This document shows, in pieces, positions 63,936 to 64,000 of a DNA stretch of 64,000 bases (positions are counted from its first letter, which is position 1; each line of letters begins with the position of its first letter). The stretch spans positions 22,811,434-22,875,433 of the forward strand of contig JAAOOA010000033.1 in NCBI GenBank assembly GCA_012861695.1, written 5' to 3'. The DNA is from Trematomus loennbergii. Taxonomy: Eukaryota > Chordata > Actinopteri > Perciformes > Nototheniidae. The position numbers were made by a program, and so were the translations under genes. The notes under the pieces were generated by a model. That model had not been told where the DNA came from. It was given only the letters and a program-made list of their open reading frames with translations, and searched no databases.

Positions 63936-64000
63936 TACTCCTGAGCGTTGATTAGTAGATGCAGATTTTTTATTTGTTTTACTGTTCTGTCTTTTTATTT

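Overview
This window looks like non-coding DNA from a ray-finned (teleost) fish. The evidence is its repeat content: long TG/AC and GA microsatellites, L2-like and Rex1-like LINE relics with short tandem-repeat tails, hAT, piggyBac-like and PIF/Harbinger-like elements, and many short inverted-repeat elements (MITEs) with end sequences typical of teleosts. I found no convincing host exon, tRNA or rRNA. The coding traces I can support are reverse transcriptase/endonuclease relics of three LINEs and one transposase fragment. The rest is best read as intron or intergenic sequence, with older insertions broken by newer ones.

Layout. 0-2.7 kb is mostly unassigned sequence plus a 24-bp minisatellite (2347-2639). 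At 2.7-6.2 kb an old TA-flanked element has been split by a MITE half, an antisense LINE 3' end and a hAT element carrying TG and GA microsatellites. At 7-16.5 kb there is a palindromic MITE, a hairpin, a hAT MITE with a perfect 8-bp target duplication, two further teleost repeats and a transposase fragment. At 18-31 kb there are nested TTAA- and TA-flanked elements, a MITE split by a PIF/Harbinger-like element with a TTA duplication, and a solo LTR with a perfect 5-bp duplication inside an older element. At 31.4-39.0 kb lies a LINE cluster: two L2-like relics on the minus strand, the first with a piggyBac-like MITE in its 3' end, and one Rex1-like relic on the plus strand. At 42-50.6 kb there is an AC microsatellite, SINE-like repeats, the inverted partner of the 15-kb MITE, another palindromic MITE and a short telomere-like run. 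50.6-57.3 kb is repeat-poor. At 57.4-62.4 kb is the most structured block: a MITE split by a 4.37-kb TA-flanked element that has 4 x 11-bp tandem arrays just inside both ends, a 33-bp perfect internal inverted repeat, several perfect hairpins and another nested TTAA-flanked element. The window ends with an LTR-like stretch and a SINE-like repeat.

No set of genes here works as a pathway. The main content is the order of insertions, which can be read from target-site duplications and interrupted repeats. I see no evidence for a new functional system. The 57.4-62.4 kb block is the best candidate for an uncharacterised non-autonomous transposon family.
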